Positions 1-6,733 of a DNA stretch of 33,809 bases are shown here, in pieces (position 1 is the first letter of the stretch; each line of letters starts with the position of its first letter). The position numbers were made by a program, and so were the translations under genes. Source of the DNA: Dictyobacter arantiisoli (GTDB taxonomy: Bacteria > Chloroflexota > Ktedonobacteria > Ktedonobacterales > Ktedonobacteraceae); contig NZ_BIXY01000080.1 in NCBI RefSeq assembly GCF_008326305.1, forward strand, positions 1 to 33,809, written 5' to 3'. Under the pieces are notes generated by a model. It saw nothing but the letters and a program-made list of their open reading frames with translations. It was not told the origin of the DNA and did no database searches.

Positions 1-203
1 AATTGGTCACTGACTTCCCACGGTTTGGTTCGGGCCATCTTGGTTTCTCCTTTGCTTGGGGGATTCGTGTTCCTTTCCTTGTTCTTGATTCTATCATCTC
101 CTTCCACGTTTTCGGATAAGTTCTCACGGGTGGAGGGGCATTGCCATTGCGCCCCAAAGCCCCACCAGAGCAGGGGGCTCCTACGGATGGCTCCACTCGC
201 CTT

Positions 204-227
204 CATACCTCTTCATGAAGAGGTATG
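204..227. repeat. Perfect 24-bp palindrome
   Basis: Bases 204-215 (CATACCTCTTCA) are followed directly by their exact reverse complement at 216-227. The flanks continue imperfectly (CACTC on the left, GAGTG on the right). It could form a cruciform or hairpin, and belongs to the repeat-rich stretch before the cystathionine beta-synthase gene. Confidence 0.85.
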
Positions 228-323
228 GGAGTGCACGCAAAAAAACGCTTGCAAGCACGCCAGGATCCGTACCCAGACTCCGTCAGCAGGCAGGGAGTTC
301 TTGCTTCACCTCCATTTGTTGGA

Positions 324-349
324 GTAGGTGCGCGTCGGCACGCACCTAC
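324..349. repeat. Hairpin, part of dispersed repeat copy A
   Basis: GTAGGTGCG (324-332) pairs exactly with CGCACCTAC (341-349) across an 8-base loop. The right arm and following bases, up to about 372, resemble 9231-9262 in the third repeat copy: both have GGCACGCACCTA, then ACTT, CATG and TTCTC in the same order. This is probably a degenerate member of that family. Confidence 0.6.
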
Positions 350-510
350 ACTTCTCTTCATGCTTCTCACCAATTCCGGTTTGTTCATCTCTTCTCGTTA
401 TTCTTCTGAAATTGGGAGCAATTTCATGGTTCAGGGTGCTCCCATAGGGGCATGGCTTATTTCAAGGTGGCGGCTATGAGTTTGGTGGTGGCGACGTTGA
501 GGGGTAGATG

Positions 511-519
511 TGCTATACT
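511..519 (+). promoter_or_regulatory. Extended -10 promoter element before cystathionine beta-synthase
   Basis: TGCTATACT is an extended -10 element (TGn followed by TATACT). No good -35 is present at the usual distance, which fits an extended -10 promoter. It lies about 110 bases before the chosen start at 632 and is the best candidate in the gap. Confidence 0.4.
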
Positions 520-631
520 GTGGGCTAGATTATTTGCTTATATACAGCAGTACCTGACGCGAGGCCGGAAGAGACCTGTATTCATCCGGTTTCCACACTC
601 AGTAAAAATATCCTCAAAGAGGCAGACGTAC

Positions 632-2038
632 GTGAAACAAACAACAGAACCTGCGATGGGTGATATGAAATATTACTCATCCGTGATTGATGCGATTGGC
701 AATACTCCTCTTGTGCGACTCAATCGGATGGCGAGTGATGTGCCACCAGTTGTCCTGGTGAAGATGGAGATGATGAATCCGGGCGGTAGCGTGAAGGATC
801 GCATCGGTCCAAACTTGATTGAATACTGCGAGAAGCAGGGATTGCTTCGTCCCGGTGGTACGATTGTTGAGCCGACCAGTGGCAATACCGGCCATGGTCT
901 GGCGATTGCGGCGGCAATTAAGGGTTATCACTGTATTTTTGTGATGACGGATAAAGCAAGCGAAGAAAAACGCAGCTTGCTACGGGCATATGGTGCGGAG
1001 GTGGTGATTTGCCCCAGTAGCGCTGATCACGATTCGCCCGATTATTATAAAAATGTCGCGTATCGTCTTGCCGCAGAGATTCCAGGTGCCTGTTGTCCTG
1101 ATCAATATTCTAATCCTGCTAATCCGGGCTCTCATTATAAGACCACGGGACCGGAAATCTGGCGCGATACGGCTGGTCGGGTGACGGCGTTTGTGGCCGG
1201 TATCGGCACAGGGGGCACGATCTCGGGTACCGCACGCTACCTCAAAGAGGTCAATCCACAAATCAAGATTATCGGCGCGGACCCCGTGGGCTCGGTGTAT
1301 TCGGGTGATACACCCAAACCCTATAAGATTGAGGGCATTGGGATGGATATGTTCCCGAAGAACTATGATCCTTCTCTGGTGGATGATGTTCTGCGTATCG
1401 ATGATCGCACTTCGTTCCACTATGCTCAGCGTCTGGCCCGTGAAGAGGGTATCCTGACCGGCGGTTCGGCTGGTACGGCGCTGGCGGCTGGTTTGAACTA
1501 TGCAAAACGCCTGACCGCAAATGATGTCGTGGTGATCCTGCTGCCCGATACTGGACGCGGCTATCTCAGCAAACAGTTTAATGAAACCTGGATGCGTGAG
1601 AATGATCTGCTGGTCCAGGCCGAAAATGATCGACCGACCCTCTACGATGTCCTCGCCTATCGCCGGACGCATTCGCGCAGCATGCCGCTTGTCGTCAGCG
1701 TCAGTCCCCAGGATTCCGTGGCCGATGCGGTTGAACTCTTGCGCCGCTATGGCATCAGTCAGACTCCTGTGCTTGAGAATGGACGGATGATTGGTAGCCT
1801 GACAGAGGATCTGCTCTTGCGCCGTCTCGCCAGTGGAGAGCCATTGGATACCTGCGCGGTTGGCGAAATCCAGGGCGCGACCTTCCCGATGCTGGAAGCC
1901 AATACTCCCACCCAGGATGCCTATCCGCTGCTCAGCGACTGTACCTCTGCGGTAGCCGTGATGCATGGAGACACCCTGGAAGGCATCGTCACCAAAAGTG
2001 ATCTGCTCGAATACTGGGCCCATCAGCGTCACTCCTAA
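632..2038 (+). CDS. cbs: Cystathionine beta-synthase (PLP enzyme with C-terminal CBS domain pair)
   Basis: A fold-type II PLP enzyme of 468 residues that would condense serine and homocysteine to cystathionine in transsulfuration. Visible motifs (numbered from the GTG at 632) are NPGGSVKDR with the PLP lysine at about 55, EPTSGNTGHG at about 81-90, and the phosphate-binding GTGGT at about 192-196. Residues about 348-465 form two CBS modules, the family's regulatory part. Cysteine synthases share the catalytic core but usually lack CBS modules, so cystathionine beta-synthase is preferred; a CBS-domain cysteine synthase is the alternative. The frame is open back to 452. I chose GTG 632 because AAAGAGG (616-622) sits nine bases before it and similarity to the family begins shortly after; ATG 656 and 665 are alternatives. 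No cystathionine gamma-lyase gene is adjacent. Confidence 0.88.
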   Translation: MKQTTEPAMGDMKYYSSVIDAIGNTPLVRLNRMASDVPPVVLVKMEMMNPGGSVKDRIGPNLIEYCEKQGLLRPGGTIVEPTSGNTGHGLAIAAAIKGYHCIFVMTDKASEEKRSLLRAYGAEVVICPSSADHDSPDYYKNVAYRLAAEIPGACCPDQYSNPANPGSHYKTTGPEIWRDTAGRVTAFVAGIGTGGTISGTARYLKEVNPQIKIIGADPVGSVYSGDTPKPYKIEGIGMDMFPKNYDPSLVDDVLRIDDRTSFHYAQRLAREEGILTGGSAGTALAAGLNYAKRLTANDVVVILLPDTGRGYLSKQFNETWMRENDLLVQAENDRPTLYDVLAYRRTHSRSMPLVVSVSPQDSVADAVELLRRYGISQTPVLENGRMIGSLTEDLLLRRLASGEPLDTCAVGEIQGATFPMLEANTPTQDAYPLLSDCTSAVAVMHGDTLEGIVTKSDLLEYWAHQRHS

Positions 2039-2042
2039 TAAA

Positions 2043-2115
2043 CTACTTATCCCCTAATAAGTAGCAAAAGCACGCTCGTGATTCTTATCGCAAGGGTAAG
2101 AGTTGTGGGCGTGCT
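2043..2115. terminator. Hairpins between convergent genes (possible bidirectional terminator)
   Basis: CTACTTAT (2043-2050) pairs with ATAAGTAG (2057-2064) just after the cystathionine beta-synthase stop. A larger imperfect stem follows: AGCACGC (2069-2075) with GCGTGCT (2109-2115). The second structure covers the stop codon of the convergent HEAT-repeat gene (stop at 2085-2087). No clear T-run is seen, so factor-independent termination is uncertain. Confidence 0.45.
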
Positions 2116-3998
2116 CGTCTATCTGATTTTCTGCGCTTTGGCATTATATGGCTGTCTGCTTGCTGGGTGGTCGCAGCGAATGTATGATTGTCATACCAGA
2201 TGTTATGGATGGCATCAAACTCTGGTGCATGTTCGTAGACCTCGCAGAGAGAGTTACGCAGGTGCTGATCTAACGAATAACAGTCAAAGTAATTATCGAT
2301 ACATTGTTGGATCGAAACGTCATTTTCCCGTACCTGCTGATAGCCAAGCGCGCAAATGGCAATCTTACTGATCGGCCTGCGTCGCGGTCCGGTGTACTGT
2401 TCGGGAAGGGTACGCTCCAAAAAGAGCATGAATATTTCTGACCACGGACGCTCAATATGCTCTTGTCGTAAGTAATTCGTGAGCATACGAATTACTTGAT
2501 CCTTGCCATTTGTTGCCAGCTTGCTGGGAATCAGTTCAAAAGAGACCTCGTAGATATCGTAGAGCGCCTGATAGATCGAATGATCTGCGAGTTGATAATT
2601 GAAGAGGAGCAGCAAAATCTCCTCTTCTTCCTGATACAATTTCACGCTGACAAAGCCTTTTTTGTCCGCCAGGATATCAAGCAAAGTGGCGAAGACATAA
2701 CCACCGTCGCGCCGCACCGGGGGTAACGCAAAACGCTCGGCTACCTGCTGATAGACAAAAGTATCCATCAATCCAATATGTTGATGGTTACGTTCTTTAT
2801 CGGGTGAATCATCTGATGCTTCAAGCTGTAAAATCGCCCAATCTGCGATCATGCGAACCGTTTCATCGGGATCTTGCAGGGCCTGTAGCAGTGGATCGAG
2901 CGTATCCTGTTCGATGCGTTCGCCCAGTGCCCAGATAGCGAGGGCGCGGATTTCCTGATGGGGATTCTTCAGTGCTAATAAGAGGAATTCCTTTTCAGTG
3001 TCATGAAACACATCCTGTACAAACAGGCTCAGCAGCAAGGATGCCTCGGCACTAACCGACTGGCTGGCATCTTTTAATGCCAGTATTACAGGCTCAATCG
3101 CAATGAGTTTCTGAACGTGGGCTTGCGTTTGGAGCACGGTCAGGCGTACCAGTTCGCTTTCATCTTCCATCGCTTGTAAAAAGCAAGGTTCGGCAATGGG
3201 CTGCTCATAGGTAAGTAGAATCTTCAGTGCAGCCGCACGTACCAGTTCGCTCTCATCCTTCTGGGCCCCTTTAAAGAGGAGCAGCAGTGCCAGGGGTGGA
3301 TGATAGGGACGTAGTGTGCCGAGCACTTCAACGGCGGCATTGCGCACCAGTTCATTGGGATCATTGAGCAGTTCGGTGAGTTTAAGCAATGGGGCGTGTT
3401 GCTCGAATCTGGCAAGCGACCAGAGAGCGGCTTCGCGTACACTCTCATCCCCATCCTGTAGCATCTCAAGCAAATACTCAAGCGCTGCATTATCTCGTAA
3501 CGTTCCTAGCGCCTGGATCGCCGAGGTCCGTACCTGCCATTCAGGATCATCCAGTGCCCGTCGCAAGGCATCCAACTGCGCGTGTCCACCTACCTCGCCC
3601 AGGGCAGTAGCCGCCGCATCCCGAATATCGATCTCGGGATCATCCAGCAGGAGGGTCAGCACCTGCTGGATATCTGCTGTGACATCCAACGCACGATAGG
3701 AAATTAACCTGAGCGTCTCCAGGCGCTTTTCCAGCGTATCCTCCAGCAGCGTTTCAATCAGCGCATCCGACGATGCGCTGATTGGCTGTACGTTCAACGG
3801 TTGAATGTGACAGCAGGTTTTCATGGATGTCGCAGCGAGATCAGATCCAGATCCAAATGCAGTAGCTGCCCAAAAGGAAAGAGGGGATTTGGATGCTGGT
3901 ATTGCACGCTGGCCTTCAGGTTGCCGTCGCTGCTGGTGCTGGTGCTGTTCCAAAGAGTTGTTCTTAAAGACAAATTGCTGATCAAACATATTATTCAT
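2085..3998 (-). CDS. HEAT-repeat protein with unrecognised C-terminal domain
   Basis: A 637-residue protein with no signal peptide. Residues 1-75 are glutamine/serine-rich and probably disordered. Residues about 76-393 are a run of HEAT/PBS-lyase-like repeats of about 31 residues, with recurring patterns such as D.....VR..A..ALG (for example DDPEWQVRTSAIQALG). Such solenoids bind proteins. Residues about 410-600 form a separate acidic, helix-rich part that I do not recognise. The last 20 residues are strongly basic. The start at 3998 follows a good site (AGAAGGAAG, about nine bases upstream). It begins 24 bases after the stop of the ECF sigma factor on the same strand, so the two are probably one transcript. 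The HEAT protein might therefore be a partner or regulator of that sigma factor, but this is inference from position alone. Confidence 0.8.
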   Translation of the reverse strand: MNNMFDQQFVFKNNSLEQHQHQQRRQPEGQRAIPASKSPLSFWAATAFGSGSDLAATSMKTCCHIQPLNVQPISASSDALIETLLEDTLEKRLETLRLISYRALDVTADIQQVLTLLLDDPEIDIRDAAATALGEVGGHAQLDALRRALDDPEWQVRTSAIQALGTLRDNAALEYLLEMLQDGDESVREAALWSLARFEQHAPLLKLTELLNDPNELVRNAAVEVLGTLRPYHPPLALLLLFKGAQKDESELVRAAALKILLTYEQPIAEPCFLQAMEDESELVRLTVLQTQAHVQKLIAIEPVILALKDASQSVSAEASLLLSLFVQDVFHDTEKEFLLLALKNPHQEIRALAIWALGERIEQDTLDPLLQALQDPDETVRMIADWAILQLEASDDSPDKERNHQHIGLMDTFVYQQVAERFALPPVRRDGGYVFATLLDILADKKGFVSVKLYQEEEEILLLLFNYQLADHSIYQALYDIYEVSFELIPSKLATNGKDQVIRMLTNYLRQEHIERPWSEIFMLFLERTLPEQYTGPRRRPISKIAICALGYQQVRENDVSIQQCIDNYFDCYSLDQHLRNSLCEVYEHAPEFDAIHNIWYDNHTFAATTQQADSHIMPKRRKSDRRARPQLLPLR

Positions 3999-4022
3999 AG
4001 ATGCCCGCTTCCTTCTTCACTA

Positions 4023-4556
4023 TTATGCCGGATAAAGAGTTTGCAGGCGCTTCTTTGCCTGTGTGATCGTACTACTGATAGTACTGCGTTTCTGATTGAA
4101 TTTCTGCGCTATTTCTGGTATCGAGAAGCCTTCGATGAGGAGTTGTACCGTACGCTTCATTTTGCCTTCAGGAAGTTCATTAATCCTTTTTTTGAAGATG
4201 GCGATATCCTCTTTGCGGATCAAAAGATCATCTGGTTGATTATTTTCATCTGAGAGTTGCTCACTCAGTCCGGTGTTTTCATCCAGGCTCACCGTGCCTT
4301 CGCGCGTTTTCATTTTTCGGTATTCATCGCAGCATACTGATTTTGCAATCGCATAAAGGTACGCTTTTGGATGATCGGGTACGCTTCTTGTATTGCATAA
4401 ATTTTTGAAAAAACGCAGAAAAACTTCCTGCACAAGGTCATCTACATCCTCAGCGTTGTGGCATTTCCTCTTTATATGTACGGTGATTTCGTGTCTATGC
4501 TCTTTCATCTTCTGGTTATGGTAGCATTTGATTTCATATAATGACAATTCTCGCAT
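4023..4556 (-). CDS. ECF-type RNA polymerase sigma factor
   Basis: A small sigma-70 family protein of 177 residues. Region 2 is visible in EDVDDLVQEVFLRFFKN and in the following KAYLYAIAKSVCCDEYR. Region 4 is the C-terminal helix-turn-helix, with FSIPEIAQKFNQKRSTISS followed by TITQAKKRL. The frame is open to 4646, but ATG 4556 has a good ribosome site (GAGGTGG a few bases upstream) and starts just before region 2, so it is preferred. An acidic linker (about ENTGLSEQLSDENNQPDD) separates the two regions. No anti-sigma factor is recognisable nearby; the HEAT-repeat gene 24 bases downstream is the only obvious partner. Promoters it controls cannot be told from this window. Confidence 0.85.
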   Translation of the reverse strand: MRELSLYEIKCYHNQKMKEHRHEITVHIKRKCHNAEDVDDLVQEVFLRFFKNLCNTRSVPDHPKAYLYAIAKSVCCDEYRKMKTREGTVSLDENTGLSEQLSDENNQPDDLLIRKEDIAIFKKRINELPEGKMKRTVQLLIEGFSIPEIAQKFNQKRSTISSTITQAKKRLQTLYPA

Positions 4557-5063
4557 TTCCACCTCTAGTCCTCTACTCTGCAGCAATGCAGAACCTTGTG
4601 CCACAGATAGCAGATAGGCGACCGTAAAACACGGAAAGAAAAGCATCTGATATCATTTTCAAGCTTCCCATTTTGCTCAGAGTGTATTGCTGGCTGAAAG
4701 CCATGCATTTATAAATATAAATTTATGGAAATTGTGATGCGTGAGATCTGCGGGATTGTAGGATCTCTCTAACTGTGCGTCTCGGGCTATTTCTGTTCTG
4801 CATAACATTCTTGAGTACCAGAGATGGACATTGAGTGATGATCGATAGTTTTCTCTGAAGAGAAAGGCAGTGTTTGCAAGGCACGACCCCTTCTCATCCT
4901 GGCTACGAACGCATCGAATATCCCACTAAAAGCTGACTGAACAGAGATAACGCAATCCAGACGTATCTTTCAACCGGCCAGCAGGGCGCAAAAGACCGCG
5001 AATAGCGGATAGTGAGCTGTAGAACTGGCTGGATAAGAAATAACGAGACTGACGAACCAGCTG

Positions 5064-5105
5064 GAAACACTGTGTTGCATGTAAGTAGCGTGCAAGCAGT
5101 GTTTC
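5064..5105. repeat. Long two-part hairpin in a non-coding region
   Basis: GAAACACTG (5064-5072) pairs exactly with CAGTGTTTC (5097-5105). Inside it TTGCA (5075-5079) pairs with TGCAA (5091-5095), leaving a small internal loop and an 11-base apical loop. No T-run follows on either strand. It could be part of a small RNA or the remnant of a mobile element. Confidence 0.6.
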
Positions 5106-5248
5106 TGACCGACAGGCCATACCTCAGATTGATATGAACAACACGCTTTCCATATGCTATATGAGCTTGAAATTTACCAAAAGCTGATCGAATAGTACAA
5201 TTGGATGATCATACTTTAAGCACCGCTATGAACGTATACATCCGCGAG

Positions 5249-5570
5249 GGGCAATACCGCTTAAATAAGAGAAATTTTGACGAAAAACGTAGAAAAACGT
5301 AGGTGCGGACCGAACGCAAGTGAGGCCCGCTTTCCCGTGAATCGTACGAAACTCATTTTCCTGCAGATCCGCATCCGTACCCCAACCAGGAGAGCATGGC
5401 GTAGTAGAGAGAGCATTGGGGCGAGATGGTCTTACGAGAAACGGGAAAGCGGACCTCGTACCGAAACCTCCCCTAATGCTCTTTAGGATGCGTTCATACT
5501 GTCTCAGGCAACAATTGTGTTGGGTGAAGGGGAATCGTACGAGTCACAGAAGTACCGACCTTCGTACGAT
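5249..5570. repeat. Dispersed repeat, copy B (MITE-like, internally inverted)
   Basis: The left end GGGCAATACCGCTT (5249-5262) is identical to 9107-9120 in copy C. The stretch about 5300-5350 matches the reverse complement of about 9187-9238: shared blocks in order are GGTGCG, CCGA, CGCAA, GAGG, CGCTTTCC and ATCGTACGA. A second, inverted block lies at about 5433-5470, so CCGCTTTCCCGT (5327-5338) pairs with ACGGGAAAGCGG (5441-5452). Near the right end ATCGTACGA (5534-5542) pairs with TCGTACGAT (5562-5570). No transposase is encoded, so a non-autonomous element is the likeliest reading. The right boundary is uncertain. Confidence 0.6.
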
Positions 5571-5673
5571 GCCCACAGTATCCATCATGCGCTTCGATCC
5601 CTAATATCTGTTTTTGGCATTTTGTGCCGTAATTGGGTTGTGGTAAGGTGTTGCTGGCAATGGTAAGATGAGC

Positions 5674-5702
5674 TTGTGTGTGATCATATTTTTATTTATA
5701 TA
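5674..5702 (+). promoter_or_regulatory. Possible promoter of the EamA gene
   Basis: TTGTGT (5674-5679) and TATATA (5697-5702) are separated by 17 bases, 33 bases before the start codon. The -35 matches consensus in four of six positions, so this is a weak prediction. Confidence 0.35.
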
Positions 5703-5734
5703 GACAAATTTATATTTGGAAGGGCCTTGTTTTT

Positions 5735-6733
5735 ATGTCTGATGTTTCTCCACGTTCGTCCAGTCGTGTGCGTAGTGCCAGTACGCTGGTGTTAACTCTG
5801 GTGTTATGGGCTTCGGCTTTTGCGGGTATTCGGGAGGGCTTGCAGAGCTATTCTCCCGGTGCGTTGCTGCTCTTGCGTTTCTCGGTGGCTGCGGTGGCGC
5901 TGATTATCTATGCTGTAATTATCAAGTTGCGCCTGCCTGATTGGCGCGATATTCCGGCTTTTCTTGTGCTTGGCTTTATGGGCATTACTGTCTATCAGGC
6001 TGGCTTGACATTTGGAGAGCAGAGCGTTTCCGCCGGGACGGCGAGCTTTCTCGTGGCTTCGGTGCCCTGTTTTACGGCCTTATTTGCATTTATCCTGCTG
6101 CGGGAACGTTTGAAGCGGTGGAACTGGCTAGGCATCCTGATCAGTTTTCTGGGGGTGGCGTTGATCTCGTTTAGCGCGGGCGGCGGCTTTAGCTTTACTC
6201 CTGGGACGCTACTGGTGCTGATTGCTTCTCTGGCTGAGAGTATCTATTTTATCTTCCAGAAGCGCTTTTTGCGCAAGTATAGCAGCTTTGAATTGACTGC
6301 CTATACCATGTGGGCCGGAACACTCTTTATGTTCGTCTTCGCCCCGCAACTGATCCAGGAATTCCCACGGGCCAGCCTCTCCGCCACCCGTGCGGTTGTC
6401 TATATGGGTATCTTCCCGGCAGCTATCGCCAATGTTACCTGGGCCATTACGCTTTCGCGCATGCCAGCCTCGATTGCGACCAGCTTTTTAAACTTCTCGC
6501 CCATCCTCTCTACCCTGATTGCCTGGATCTGGCTGCATGAGATTCCTACTCCACTTACCTTTGTCGGGGGACTGGTCATTATTATAGGTGTTCTGCTGGT
6601 CAATAGCCGTTCCACGCCGCACTTCTTCGGCCGGAAAAGATATGCTGATCTTGCTAGCGTTGCTGCCGTAGAGGAGCTTTCAATCGTCGGGGAAGAGGGA
6701 GTCGGCGTGTGGCAGGCTGAACCAGAAGGTTGA
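5735..6733 (+). CDS. EamA/DMT-superfamily transporter
   Basis: A 332-residue integral membrane protein with about ten hydrophobic segments in two homologous halves (about 15-147 and 157-292), the layout of two EamA domains. Typical features are the early LVLWASAFAGIREG and the end of the first half at LLRERLKRWNWLGILISFLGVAL. The second half ends with WLHEIPTPLTFVGGLVIIIGVLLVNS. Such proteins export or exchange small metabolites such as amino acids or nucleobases; the substrate cannot be assigned. The last 40 residues are a charged cytoplasmic tail. The start at 5735 has GGAAGGG (5718-5724) ten bases upstream. The 3' end overlaps the convergent kinase gene by 54 bases, with both stop codons inside the other gene. 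Confidence 0.87.
   Translation: MSDVSPRSSSRVRSASTLVLTLVLWASAFAGIREGLQSYSPGALLLLRFSVAAVALIIYAVIIKLRLPDWRDIPAFLVLGFMGITVYQAGLTFGEQSVSAGTASFLVASVPCFTALFAFILLRERLKRWNWLGILISFLGVALISFSAGGGFSFTPGTLLVLIASLAESIYFIFQKRFLRKYSSFELTAYTMWAGTLFMFVFAPQLIQEFPRASLSATRAVVYMGIFPAAIANVTWAITLSRMPASIATSFLNFSPILSTLIAWIWLHEIPTPLTFVGGLVIIIGVLLVNSRSTPHFFGRKRYADLASVAAVEELSIVGEEGVGVWQAEPEG

Larger units (their letters stand above)
1..510. other. Intergenic region without a convincing gene
   Basis: No reading frame here looks like a real protein; the short frames overlap one another and lack family motifs. The stretch holds a perfect palindrome (204-227) and a second hairpin (324-349). A segment near 338-372 resembles part of the repeat at 9104-9286. 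I see nothing coding before the promoter at about 511. Confidence 0.6.
4647..5734. other. Gene-free region of about 1.1 kb with hairpins and repeats
   Basis: No frame resembles a protein; the longest, about 64 codons on the minus strand at 4926-5120, has no recognisable motif. The region contains a long hairpin (5064-5105), dispersed repeat copy B (about 5249-5570) and an AT-rich stretch before the EamA gene. The AT-rich part at 4700-4735 may hold the promoter of the sigma-factor operon. Confidence 0.55.

Noticed and set aside
25..479. Overlapping short frames at the window start
   Set aside because: Several frames of 60-100 codons overlap on both strands over a palindromic repeat; none has a ribosome site or recognisable features.
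452..631. N-terminal extension of the cystathionine beta-synthase frame
   Set aside because: The 60 extra codons show no family similarity, have no ribosome site at 452 and contain the likely promoter.
980..2032. 350-codon minus-strand frame inside the cystathionine beta-synthase gene
   Set aside because: A shadow frame opposite a gene with clear motifs; its translation has no family features.
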